Position numbers and translations under genes: made by a program
Shown: in pieces, positions 50,381 through 61,697 of the stretch
Numbering within the stretch: the stretch's first letter is position 1
How the letters are laid out: each line of letters begins with the position of its first letter
NCBI RefSeq assembly: GCF_019925205.1
Contig: NC_083560.1
Coordinates: forward strand, 868,001-932,000
Source of the DNA: Metopolophium dirhodum
Lineage: Eukaryota > Arthropoda > Insecta > Hemiptera > Aphididae
Length of the DNA: 64,000 nt
Direction: 5' to 3'
Notes under the pieces: model-generated
The model's input: only the letters and a program-made list of their open reading frames with translations
Databases searched by the model: none
Told to the model about the DNA's origin: nothing

Positions 50381-52859
50381 TTTTTCTCAACACAATATAT
50401 GTATAAGCATTACTTTAAATTAGATAAATAAATGAATAAATAAATTGCCAGGTAGGTTTATAATAATTGAGTGTTGAAATAATAATATAGCAATGCTGTA
50501 GCAAATAATAATACATAATTTCTGACTAGAATATGGATAATAATGTAAATGTTTATATGTAGCTCGTCAGCTGATTACCTGTTGAGCTGGTGTCCGTTTA
50601 GTGGCTTCAAACCAAACGCTACCGTCTCAGGATGCACACATTTGAACAATAAAAATTTACCATATTAATACTAAAATGTGTGACAATCCTGAGAACGTAC
50701 GACTATACGGGCCACCAGCTCGGCCGAATAAATCACAATGTACATGCAAATCACAAATGGCAAAAATGCACGTGCTTCTGTAAGTATCTCTTTGTGCGCC
50801 CTGAATTGGGGAAATAATATTAATATAATGAACTGAACAAAATGACTGAACGATACTTACAGGAAGCAATTCACAGATGATGTAAACAGAATGAGTGACT
50901 GTGACTTCATGTGAAATTGACTAGAATACGAACAGGAAACGTGTATTGTGTATGCGATCGACAATGAATTTTAAATAATAGTAAATGAATAGTGACTACA
51001 CCGAACAACCGTCTACTTCGGAGGTCGTGCCAAAAAAAAAAAAAAGAAAACATTAATGGACATACAAAAGTCCGATGAAAAATTGAAAACTATATAAAAT
51101 GGGCTTTCAGTGTCACCAAACTAAAACAATAAAATCTGAAAAAACTAAGAACTTTGTGACACTGAAAGCATGACTTAACGAGAATAAAAAACTTTGACTG
51201 AATATGATGACTTTTGAAAAACATAAATTGATAACGGTCACGCAGCTGGCTGGTCGCAAACGGAAGCATGATAAGAATTATTTGATTGTGGCTGCAGCTG
51301 CGGACCGCACCGTTGCATGCGCATAAACAAAAAAGAATGATAACAGAAAACAAAATTAAATTGACACAAACATAACAATCTTAAACATGAACACCTACTA
51401 TTTTTATAAAATATTATTAAAATTGATGTTCATTTTTTATAAACAATTTATCGTTGCAATATTCCAAGGCTAAATTGTTTGTCCTTTGCCAACGCTTAAA
51501 CCAGGCGGATTACGTTCAGCCCGTTTGCGCCGTGTTGTTGGACAATGGTCGACCCGGTGGTCATCAAACCCTTTGTTTTTTATTATTAATATTTAGTTGC
51601 ATAGCTGATAGTGAAGTAAGTCCCACCAACTAGTCCGATTGACTCCAAACCTGTGTCAATATTTTGCAAATTAATTGCAAGTAATTGCAAATTGGAATTC
51701 GCTTGGCGGAGCACCGTACGCAATAAAATGTCATCGTTGAACATTTGTAAATTATATGTGTTTGTCGACGTGTACTCACATCATGGTAGCTACGTTCCTT
51801 TTTATCCTGTGTCCAGGTGTCACGAGGGCATCAACTATTCTGTCCGGTGGTCCGCCTGTACAGACCTTTTCGTGCCTAATACTTAATAGTTAATATTGCA
51901 GGGGTTTTATCGATTTTGCTGTTTTAATATCGATTTCGTCGGTTATTTAATTATGTTGATTTTGCCGACCGTTTATTGAAGAATATTATCATATATTATA
52001 CAGATTTTTTTCTAATTAACGGTATATATAGGTAGTAGGTACACACATTTTAACATAATAGTTAATAGCAAATGTATTTTTTTATTTAAATTATCGTCAA
52101 ATATTGTCGTCCACGACGAAAAAAAAATACAATATACCTTAACTTAAATATTATTTTACAGTGTTTAGCTATATTAAAATATAACCCAATATTATGGCAG
52201 AAAAACAATAAAATACAATGTAAAATTCGTTAAAAAATAAAAAATAATAATAACTCAATTAGATATACCGGCTAGGTAGTGATTGTTATTTTTACAAAAT
52301 TAAGTAAAATGACTGAAATAACTAATATTTGACAATTTAATATAAGATTTCTAAGTTTTCGTGTATTTTATAATTGTATACACATGACAATATTTTTTAA
52401 GTATTTTGACTTTTTTTCAGTTATTTATAGACATTTGAGAATATTTTTATTTTTGTTCTCTGAATGCCAATAAATTTTTATCGTATGATCTAAAAGTTTG
52501 AAAAATTAATTCAAGGTTTATCAAAAGTTGTTATAATAGCAGTTGAGGAATAATAAAGGCTCAATCCATAAACCTATTTTTTTTTAATAAGCGTCTAAAG
52601 TTGAAATTTTGACAAAATTCTTCAAAACCTCGAAATTGTCAAAAATGTTACAAAATAATACACTGTTGTTGAATTTTCAAAAAAAAAAAATTATAAGGGA
52701 TGACTGATATAATTGTAAAACGTTTAATTTGTATAGGTACTTAACATAATACTATAACAATCTTTAACTGCCAATTGCAACTGCATATATTTTTATTGTG
52801 TCTACTGAAATGTTGGTTATACATTTGTAATAATTATACTGTTTTAATGATTTTAATTT
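50381..52859. other. Intergenic sequence with a moderately GC-richer patch
   Basis: Positions about 50,560-51,900 are less AT-rich than the neighbourhood and contain scattered CpG, for example around 51,495-51,560. That could mark an old promoter or first exon, but no open frame there shows a recognisable domain. Around 52,440-52,700 the wording (AAGTTGAAATTTTGAC, TTCAAAACCTCGAAATTG) looks like an old dispersed repeat. Confidence 0.35.
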
Positions 52860-53063
52860 CTAAAATATTAAATGTCTAAATTTGTCGATAAAATAAATTG
52901 TATGTATTGGATACTGATGTTCACCAATAATATTATGTGTAATATAGAATATATTATCAATATTTTCCGTCATCGGTTGGCGGTCTTGAGTTCCGCAATC
53001 TTCCCATTCAACGATTACTATAGTATTTTCCTCAACACTTGGTTGACGAGTCTCTTTGCAGGC
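52860..53063 (-). other. Possible orphan exon
   Basis: On the minus strand a TTTTTCAG acceptor is followed by an open frame beginning ACKETRQPSVEENTIVIVEW, 67 codons to a stop. The composition is more protein-like than chance open frames nearby, but I recognise no family and see no companion exon. It may be a chance frame. Confidence 0.18.
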
Positions 53064-54589
53064 CTGAAAAATCGTGAACAATTAAAATTAAATTAAAATA
53101 ATCAATGCGCATTTCCGTATGATAGTAGATATTGATTACATTAACTACTATTTTATGCCAGTATCGTTAGATGGTGCCTCCTATAACTGGCGCCCGAAAG
53201 CCCAGCAAGTTATGAATATTATAATACGATTATAGTGTTCATACGGCGTGCGTCGCCGTTGATCTGCGCGTGTGATGATGATTGATAATGACAATTGACA
53301 AAAATTAATAATCGTCTATAAATAATTATAATTTTAAAGAAAACCTAATAAAGTTGTTTTAGATTCTTAGCGGAGCGATGAATGTATTGATTTTACAATG
53401 ATGTGTGGTTTTTTTTTTATTATTTAATTTTTTTATTCATTTTGTGTCTATCGTCGCCGTTTGGGGCAGTAAAATTGTTTCGATTTTCTTCAACAGTAGT
53501 TGTTTGATGGGAAAATAAAAAACAAAAAACAAACCGGGAAGTTTTATGTAAAATCGGGTTTCCACAAAATTGATTTTGATTTTTGGTTTAATACCTATCT
53601 AAAACAAATGACCGTTATTAAAATCAATGCTTTTGTCTTTAGATGAAAGTTTTGTGAAATCGATAAAGAATGTTATAGCTTTATTTGATTACAAAGTGAT
53701 TTAGTTTAATTTATAAAATGTAACTTTAAATATAAAAAATCCAGACTGACAAACCGTCTCCGCTAAGAAACGTTTTTCTTATACAATGATATTATATCAT
53801 TGAATTCAAGTTTCATCCATCATAGGTACATTGATTTACTTGTAACCAACTATACAGCAGAGTGACATCCACTCATCCACTTTTTTTTTAAAACATATTA
53901 CTCATTTCAAAGAGTAGAAAATTCAAGAAAAATAAATCCTATCGCCTTAAAAAAAATAAAAAATAATAATGTATTACCTAAATAGGTATTATTTTTTTAC
54001 ATGCCTAATATTATAATGTACATAGTAGGTATTACCGTATTATACATAAATACATAATGCATTATATAAAGATACATGTAATAACTATAAACAATTAATA
54101 TCACACTTATAAATTTACCTAACCTACAGTATTTACCAAGTATACAGTACCGACCCCGCCCCCCCCCCAAATACTATTTATATTTTGTAACAATCAATCT
54201 ACCTTGGAAACAATAAAGCTGATTAAACCACAGAATAAATTAAAACAGTTTTTTTGCCATCTATTCTGTATTTCTGTGCTTTAACCACGGAGTAAGGATG
54301 GTGACTGGTGATCATTACTAACATAGGTAACGGTAGAACAGTTGATAGATTTAACTTAAAAGTTATAAAATAATTTGTCTTATTCATCTGAAGTACCTAC
54401 AATGACTACATAGTATATCTGTGGGGGTTTTTAATTTATCTTGTACACGCATTATGTGTGTGTGCGCACACGGAAAACTAAATATTTTCAAAAACTATTT
54501 AACTGATACCTACATTTTAGGACATTAGATGTCTAGAGAGTCACTGTATTGGAAATATTAAATTTGAATTCAATGAGATAAAATCTTTA
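53064..54589. other. Intergenic sequence
   Basis: No gene seen. It contains a C-run (about 54,155-54,169). TGGCGCCCGAA at about 53,187 superficially resembles a retroelement primer-binding site but lacks long terminal repeats. Confidence 0.45.
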
Positions 54590-54920
54590 TTGTATACAAA
54601 AAATGATTCTGAGAAAAGACCCTGGGCAGATTTAGGGGGAGCAAGGGTTCCGGGCCTCTACAAAATGAGTGCCCCCACTTAATGGGATTTTTTTTCATCC
54701 AAGTATAAAACACAATATAATATATGCAAAATAGATTTAAATCACAACTTGAATAAAAACGTTCAGTCATTGATATACTAATATAAATTAAATCAATTGC
54801 AACTACTACGAAATCCAAATACTATTTTATATTATTATACATTATTTAATTATTATGGGTACATTATTAAACGTACATTAATCAAAATTAGACCTTATAG
54901 TTAGGGGGGTTTCAGCCCTA
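54590..54920. mobile_element. Degraded DNA-transposon relic
   Basis: GGGCAGATTTAGGGGGAGCAAGG followed by CCGGGCCTCTACAAAATGAG and GTGCCCCCACT resembles decayed 'TGGCGGATTTAGGGGG' termini of non-autonomous hAT-like elements. A related TTAGGGGGGTTTCAGCCC word lies at 54,902. Boundaries and target duplication cannot be defined. Confidence 0.3.
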
Positions 54921-55936
54921 GAATTTCTTTGAACCTCTAAATATAATTTAATTGATTCTTACATAATTTCATAAAAAGACAAAAAATAATGACTATTTAA
55001 ATATAATTGACCATATTCATTAATTGGGACATAAAAAGGTAAAATATGATTCAAGTTGAAATTATCGATAATACATAGAGGAATTTTCATTGAAAATATT
55101 AATTTATGATCATTTATAAGATGTAGTTTGACACTTATTATTTTGAATATTTTCTAAATCAAATTTTACTGGTGTTTTTAAATCAACGGGGAGAATATTT
55201 TAATACTCTTTATTTCTGATAACATTTGTTAAGACGGCGTTACGAAAGTATCTACCTTATTAATTTGAGCATTGAATAATATCATAGTTATAAACATATC
55301 TAACTCAAACATATGCCTTACTGACAATATTTAAAGAACAAGAAATTGTAAACTCTTTAGATATGGAGGGCACCAAATGCAGAGAAGATTATCATTATAA
55401 ATGAAAATGCTATTGTATATCAAGAAAATTAGTTGTATATACAATAATATGTAAACTAATAATTTATTGTTTTATTTTATACAATAGTCAATAATAATAT
55501 TAAATTTATTATACACTAATTATTATAATATAGAGACAATATTTATCTTACTGAATTGTAGTAGGTCAAATAACCATTACTAAAGTAATACTGCACACCC
55601 TACAGTGTACTGCGTGGTAGAACCACTTTACGCCGTCCGTGAACCTCCGCGGCCCTCGACTAGCGCACAGCGCTAAAGTGAGGTCCGCGGTTGCAGCCGT
55701 AAGGCACCAAAACCCGGGAGTCTTCGTGCACACCCTGTCAAAAACTCCTGTACACATGTATAGTCTCAATGACACATAATTTTTGTTCTACAATGATACA
55801 TATATCTCATTATAAAAGAAAATGAACAGACTAATAGTTATTTTGTACTAAAAAGTAGTAGGTTTACCGTGTATCATTCTTTACGGGTGAGAAAATATTA
55901 CTTACAAAAAAGAAAGTACGAATAAATAAAAAAAAA
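54921..55936. other. Intergenic sequence with a GC-rich island at 55,575-55,770
   Basis: Mostly AT-rich and featureless. About 200 bp at 55,575-55,770 is sharply richer in G+C and CpG (CTCCGCGGCCC, AGCGCACAGCGC, AACCCGGGAG) and open on the minus strand. I do not recognise the product. A SINE-like or LINE-derived fragment, or an exon relic, would fit. Confidence 0.35.
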
Positions 55937-56010
55937 TTACATTCCAGAGTTTAACTTATCTATAAATCTGGATGTATTAGAAAATTGTCGAAAAGAATTG
56001 TAGCTCAAAT
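55937..56010 (-). CDS. Putative terminal exon of the repeated-exon gene
   Basis: On the minus strand, an AG acceptor (..TAGTAGAG|ATTTGAGC) is followed by LSYNSFRQFSNTSRFIDKL and a TAA at 55,937-55,939. Its phase matches the one-base overhang left by each upstream repeated exon (exons at 56,215 and above), so it would serve as their shared last exon. The function is unknown. The call is an inference from phase and position. Confidence 0.4.
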
Positions 56011-56214
56011 CTCTACTAATCAGTATAATAGTATTAGTCAGCAAGTCCGACTTATTATTATTAGTATTATTATTGTAAATCTATTGTAAAATCAAAACAT
56101 ATTGTTATAACATCCTATAGGCATTTTCTGAGATATTCCCCATTCATATAAATAAGTTATTACCAAACAAAAATTAAAATTATGTAATATAAATAAGTAT
56201 AGAATGTTACTTAC

Positions 56215-57143
56215 AATCTTAATACACCTCCCGTGATTTAGAACTCTTAAGATTATTATCTGAAGTTTTATGATGTTTTGCCATTGCATGCCACATATTT
56301 TACTGCACAAATCCTCCACTATACCTGTAAAGTCAAAATAATTATAAATACACTACTTTCAAATTTTAAAAAAATTAGCAACATCCTCTAGGCATTTTCT
56401 GAGACATTCTTCATTCATATAAATAAGTTATTATCAAACAAAAATTAAAATTATGTAATAGAAATAGGTATAGAATGTTACTTACAATCTTGATACACCT
56501 CCCGTGATTTAGATTTCTTTAGGTTATTATCTGAAGTTTTATGATGTTTTGCCATTGCATGCCACATATTTTACTGCACAAATCCTCCACTATACCTGGA
56601 AAGTCAAAATAATTATAAATACACAACAATCAAATTTTTGAAAAAAATAGCAACTTTTTCTAGGGATATTCTAGAAAATAACAAATTCTTATGAACAATT
56701 TACTACCAACCATAAATTAATTATTAAATAGAAATAAGTATAGAATGTTACTTATAATCTTGATATACCTGCCATGATGTAGATTTCATCAAGTTATTAT
56801 CTGGAGTTTAATGATTTTTCGCCTTTCCATACAGCTTACTGGACTGTACTAACCCATCTGTATACCTGTAAAATCAAAATAATTAAAAATACACTACTTT
56901 TTAAACTTTTAAAAAATTAGTAACATTCTCTAGGCATTTTCTGAGACATTCACCAATCACCATTCATATAAATAAGTTATTACCAAACAAAATTAAAATT
57001 ATATAATATAAATAAGTATAGAATTTTACTTACAATATTGATACACCTCCCGTGATTTAGATTTCTTCAGATTATTATCTGAAGTTTTATGATTTTTTGC
57101 CTTTACATACAGCTTACTGGACTGTACTAACCCATCTCTATAC
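56215..57143 (-). repeat. Tandem array of a short exon, copies A-D
   Basis: Four diverged units with a 271-280 bp period. On the minus strand each has a TTACAG-type acceptor region, about 102 bp of potential coding sequence and a GTAAGT donor: A 56,215-56,324, B 56,486-56,595, C 56,756-56,865, D 57,034-57,143. Copy D, read from 57,135 (acceptor GAG|ATGGG), is open for exactly 102 bp, phase 1 at both ends, coding GLVQSSKLYVKAKNHKTSDN and a Lys/Ser-rich tail ending REVYQY. Copies A and B have TAA after the VQ codons; A has a second TAA. C has a TAA, and its donor GT has become AT. The strong TTTACAG acceptor lies 8 bp upstream (110-bp exon), which would not stay in frame, so the coding reading needs the second AG. 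Confidence 0.6.
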
Positions 57144-57736
57144 CTGTAAAATCAAAATAACAATAAATACACAACATTCAAACTTTTAAAAAAATTAGCA
57201 ACTTTCTCTAGGCATATTCTGATACATTTCCTATTCATATAAATATGTAATAATCAGGGCCCAGATTTATATGCATTTCCTTATTATTTTTTAACAGTCC
57301 AAAAAGTAGCTGGATAAGCTACAAATTTAAATCTTAAACTAATGTTGGTATGTTGCATTTTTTTGCATATTTGGACCATTTTTATTTTTTATGCATATTT
57401 TAGCTTTTTTTTAAAATATAATGCATATGCTAATACCTAACACTATGTCCTACATATTAATTTATTCAAATTATGGAATACTAAAAACAGCCGTTACGAA
57501 AGAAAAGCAAGATCTTCCGTTAAATGATTCTATTAAAATTGTTGAAAATATTAAAAATAAATTTAAAGTGGTATCTTGTACAAAAGATGTTGAAATATAA
57601 ATAAATTTAAAAATGTCGTTGAAAAAAAAGACAGATTTCGGCAGTTATCAAAAAAATCCAAAATTATAACTGAAGAAAACACTTCAATGAACAATATACC
57701 GGAAACTATTCATGCAGTCACTTTGTATATTATAAG

Positions 57737-59674
57737 TAGGGCCCGGATTTATATGCAATAAAAATCTATAAAATATGCAGATTCATATCATGAATATGCA
57801 AAAAATATGCAAAATGAATTTTTTTACAAATTAACAATATATTATGTATAAAAATTGTTTATCAATAAAAATGAAAAAAATTAATGACATTGTGTAAGTA
57901 TAAAAGTGTTATAAATTAATTAAAGTATTACTATTTTCTATTTATATTAAATTATTATTTATTAATTATTATTATTGGACGAGTACCAGCATGAAGTAAC
58001 AAATATGGATTTCAAATTTTCGAATTGAAAACTCCTACGATTATCTCGAAGCATACTTTTGTACTTGGAAAAACTTCTTTCCACGTCACAAGATACAATT
58101 GGTGCATATTTAAAACTTGATAAATCTTCAACTGACAGTTTCTCGTCTTCACCACATTCAGTTACCTCGCTGTTGATTATATCATCGATTTTTTTCAATG
58201 TAGAATATCCACAATTTTTTGACAACACATTTGTACATTTAGATCTAGCGAAATCTATTCCTGGCCCTCCTTCTTCAAATTTAATTTGTGGAGGTTTTGG
58301 AGGTAAACTCAAATTGGGATACATTTCTTTGAAAGTATATACACGTGAAGGTGCTTTTAAAAATATCTTTTTAGTATTTGAAATTAATCGATCGACATTT
58401 TGATATTTTTCTCTTATAGCTTCAGCTACTCTGTGTAGTCAATGAGCCATGCACGTTACATGAATTAATTTAGGGTAAAATACTTTAAGAGCTTCGCCAG
58501 ATTTAACCATGTACGGAGCAGCATCTGTTACATACAACAGTACTTTTTCATGAAATATTTTTTCTGGCCATAAAATGCTTATAGAGTCATTAAATAATTG
58601 GAAAATTGTTAGAAAATTTGCCTTTTGTAATTGCTCAACCGTTAAAACAATTGGTTTTGTACATTCTTCAGATGATAATTTCCCAATTATGACACTAGCA
58701 ACATATCGTCCCTGTACATCAATTGTCTCATCGATGGAAACCCAAATTGGACTGTTCCCTATTTCAGTCCTTATTTTACATATAACTTCATCATAGCAAA
58801 AAGGTGAATAGTTCTTTTGGAGGGTAGATTCATCTGGTAATTTGAGTTTTAGATATTTGTCAAAAAACAATTTAAACTGTGGATTTTAATTGGAGTTTAA
58901 AAAGTAAAATATCGTTAGCCACCATAAAATTACATAAATCTTTGTTAAACTCATTTGTATTTTGATTAGTAGTTCTGACCTGATTAAATGTTTTTTTTAT
59001 GAAAGGTTGAGTGGTCTTTTCTTCTTTGAATCTGTGATTCGATATATGTTTTGCAGTTTGTAAATGTTGTACTACTTGAAACTTTCTGTTACATGATACA
59101 TTTACACAACAAAAATTGCAAAATAAAATATTTCTGTCTGTTTTAAATATGTTTGGATATTCATTTACGTACCGGGAAGCATTATTTACTTAAGCATTAT
59201 ATAAAAATAAAAGTCGCACGTTAGATTTTTTTAAACAAAATATTCCGTACACTTCACACTACGCACGATAAAGACCATACTAAAACTAAATTCTGTGTTA
59301 CCCAATACGTATTGTACAGTATCTAATGTGGACGTGCTTAGGAAATAATAAATTTACCATTAGAAAATCCAATATTTGTCGTCATTCGTCGGCCGTTGAT
59401 AACGATGATGTCGATTGACATATGAACTTATCGATGTATAAAGTGTTATTTATAAATTATAATCGACAGTAGGTATCTTTACAGACGTAAATTCTATGAA
59501 TTGTAGAATATGCAACATTTATGCAACTATCAATAAATATGCATTTTCATTCAAATATGCAAAAAAAAAATTGAACCATAGAATCTACACATTACGAAAC
59601 GTCGACATTTATAATCAAAATTATTCTAGGTGAATTGTAGAAGAACTTGCATTTGCATATAAATCCGGGCTCTA
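57737..59674 (-). mobile_element. Inner hAT element, same family, opposite orientation
   Basis: A 1,938-bp element with ends TAGGGCCCGGATTTATATGC and its near-perfect inverse ending CCGGGCTCTA, flanked by a perfect 8-bp duplication ATTATAAG (57,729-57,736 and 59,675-59,682). It is inserted into the transposase codons of the outer element and shares its terminal repeat sequence, so it is a self-family insertion. It carries a minus-strand transposase relic. Confidence 0.93.
57962..59183 (-). pseudogene. Inner hAT transposase relic
   Basis: The minus-strand frame begins near 59,183 with a BED-like finger (ILFCNFCCVN, then VVQHLQTAKH). A one-base shift near 58,885 leads into FKLFFDKYLKLKLPDESTLQ. 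The core continues WVSIDETIDVQGRYVA (first catalytic Asp region) and LLYVTDAAPYMVKSG (second Asp). It then meets a TGA at 58,439-58,441 inside the HVTCMAH-LHRVAE motif and resumes in frame to the C-terminal block KYAPIVSCDVERSFSKYKSM, stop at 57,962. The region after SLPPKP lacks the usual arginine-tryptophan segment, so there is also an internal deletion. The motifs match the CGGBP1-like branch of hAT transposases. Confidence 0.85.
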
Positions 59675-60175
59675 ATTATAAGTATGCCCCGATGTCTTCA
59701 ATGGATGTAGAACGAAGTTTTTCTCGATTCAAGAATATCTTTACTGAAAACCGACTTGCATTTTTATTTGAAAATATATCCAAGTCTTTAGTAGTCAACT
59801 ATAACTCTTCAGGTAACTTAGAAATGTTATAAAAATATACTAAATTTATTTAAATTGATTTTCGTTCATGACTTTTTTTTTTAGATGAGTGAATGTTCAA
59901 AATGCAACACTATACAAAATACAGTTGAATTATTTCAACTACATACATATTTTTGTTCCATATTAATTATTTAATGAACTATATACTTTTTTAAACTAAA
60001 AAATTTTAATTAACATGCATTTTCATTCACATTTTTTTGCATATTTTAATGAAAATTAGTGCATAAATGCATGCATATTTCGTACATTTTAAGTGCATAA
60101 TATAATCCCGGGCTCTAGTAATAACCTAAAAAAGAAATAAATACATAATAAGAATATGCATGACATTTTACTTAC

Positions 60176-60277
60176 AATTTTGATACATCAGCCATGATAA
60201 AGGTTTCATCTTGTTGTTATCTTGAGTCTTATGATTAATCACTCTTGCATACCACATACTGGACTGTATTAACCCAT
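60176..60277 (-). CDS. Repeated exon, copy E
   Basis: Another member of the exon array, separated from copy D by the hAT insertions. From ATACAG|ATGGG to AATT|GTAAGTAA it is exactly 102 bp, phase 1-1 and open: GLIQSSMWYARVINHKTQDN followed by a Lys-Met-Lys-Pro stretch ending LMYQN. It shares GLxQSS and NHKTxDNN with copy D. Intact splice sites and frame favour a real or recently real exon. The protein family is not recognised. Confidence 0.45.
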
Positions 60278-60446
60278 CTGTATACCTGTAAAATCAAAAT
60301 AATTATAAATACACTACTTTCAAATTTTAAAAAAATTAGCAACATCCTCTAGGCATTTTCTGAGACATTCTTCATTCATATAAATAAGTTATTATCAAAC
60401 AAAAATTAAAATTATGTAATAGAAATAGGTATAGAATGTTACTTAC

Positions 60447-61104
60447 AATCTTGATACACCTCCCGTGATTTAGATTTCTTTAGGTTATTATCTGAAGTTT
60501 TATGATGTTTTGCCATTGCATGCCACATATTTTACTGCACAAATCCTCCACTATACCTGGAAAGTCAAAATAATTATAAATACACAACAATCAAATTTTT
60601 GAAAAAAATAGCAACTTTTTCTAGGGATATTCTAGAAAATAACAAATTCTTATGAACAATTTACTACCAACCATAAATTAATTATTAAATAGAAATAAGT
60701 ATAGAATGTTACTTATAATCTTGATATACCTGCCATGATGTAGATTTCATCAAGTTATTATCTGGAGTTTAATGATTTTTCGCCTTTCCATACAGCTTAC
60801 TGGACTGTACTAACCCATCTGTATACCTGTAAAATCAAAATAATTAAAAATACACTACTTTTTAAACTTTTAAAAAATTAGTAACATTCTCTAGGCATTT
60901 TCTGAGACATTCACCAATCACCATTCATATAAATAAGTTATTACCAAACAAAATTAAAATTATATAATATAAATAAGTATAGAATTTTACTTACAATATT
61001 GATACACCTCCCGTGATTTAGATTTCTTCAGATTATTATCTGAAGTTTTATGATTTTTTGCCTTTACATACAGCTTACTGGACTGTACTAACCCATCTCT
61101 ATAC
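60447..61104 (-). repeat. Repeated exons B', C', D' (duplicate of B-D)
   Basis: Near-identical copies of exons B, C and D shifted by 3,961 bp: 60,447-60,556, 60,717-60,826 and 60,995-61,104. They carry the same lesions, namely TAA in B' and C' and the lost donor in C'. The lesions therefore predate the duplication. Confidence 0.65.
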
Positions 61105-61697
61105 CTGTAAAATCAAAATAACAATAAATACACAACATTCAAACTTTTAAAAAAATTAGCAACTTTCTCTAGGCATATTCTGATACATTTCCTATTCATA
61201 TAAATATGTAATAATCAGGGCCCAGATTTATATGCATTTCCTTATTATTTTTTAACAGTCCAAAAAGTAGCTGGATAAGCTACAAATTTAAATCTTAAAC
61301 TAATGTTGGTATGTTGCATTTTTTTGCATATTTGGACCATTTTTATTTTTTATGCATATTTTAGCTTTTTTTTAAAATATAATGCATATGCTAATACCTA
61401 ACACTATGTCCTACATATTAATTTATTCAAATTATGGAATACTAAAAACAGCCGTTACGAAAGAAAAGCAAGATCTTCCGTTAAATGATTCTATTAAAAT
61501 TGTTGAAAATATTAAAAATAAATTTAAAGTGGTATCTTGTACAAAAGATGTTGAAATATAAATAAATTTAAAAATGTCGTTGAAAAAAAAGACAGATTTC
61601 GGCAGTTATCAAAAAAATCCAAAATTATAACTGAAGAAAACACTTCAATGAACAATATACCGGAAACTATTCATGCAGTCACTTTGTATATTATAAG

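Larger units (their letters stand above)
57463..59832 (+). pseudogene. Outer hAT transposase 3' relic, split by the inner element
   Basis: The plus-strand piece 57,463-57,600 reads ILKTAVTKEKQDLPLNDSIK and KIVENIKNKFK, then, after a frame change, FKNVVEKKDRFRQLSKKSK up to 57,736. After the inner element it resumes at 59,675 with YKYAPMSSMDVERSFSRFKN, the hAT C-terminal block, ending in TAA at 59,830. No zinc finger and no first or second catalytic Asp are present. Confidence 0.8.
57255..60117 (+). mobile_element. Outer hAT element (CGGBP1-like family), interrupted
   Basis: Ends CAGGGCCCAGATTTATATGC (57,255) and, at the right, ..CCCGGGCTCTA (60,117), imperfect inverted repeats. They are flanked by the 8-bp duplication GTAATAAT (57,247-57,254) and GTAATAAC (60,118-60,125), one mismatch. 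Without the inner element it is only about 920 bp and keeps just 3' transposase codons on the plus strand, so it is an internally deleted copy. It lies between repeated exons D and E. Confidence 0.88.
56333..60293. repeat. Tandem segmental duplication, copy 1 (3,961 bp)
   Basis: Sequence from about 56,333 repeats from about 60,294 with a constant offset of 3,961 bp and only a few substitutions. Examples are ATGGATTTC/ATGGAATTC at 58,009, GTTAGAAAA/GTTTGAAAA at 58,609 and GCCACCATA/GCCACAATA at 58,921. The unit holds exons B-D, the nested hAT pair and exon E. Confidence 0.95.

Noticed and set aside
50657..51353. Minus-strand open frames of 70 and 87 codons
   Set aside because: No domain, no consistent splice context, and composition typical of chance frames in a less AT-rich patch.
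53150..53230. Possible retroelement primer-binding site (TGGCGCCCGAA)
   Set aside because: No preceding long terminal repeat, no polypurine tract, no gag/pol-like frame nearby, and the match to a tRNA end stops after 11 bases.
58059..58796. Plus-strand open frames of 114 and 73 codons inside the inner hAT element (and their duplicates near 62,020 and 62,536)
   Set aside because: Antisense shadows of the minus-strand transposase relic.
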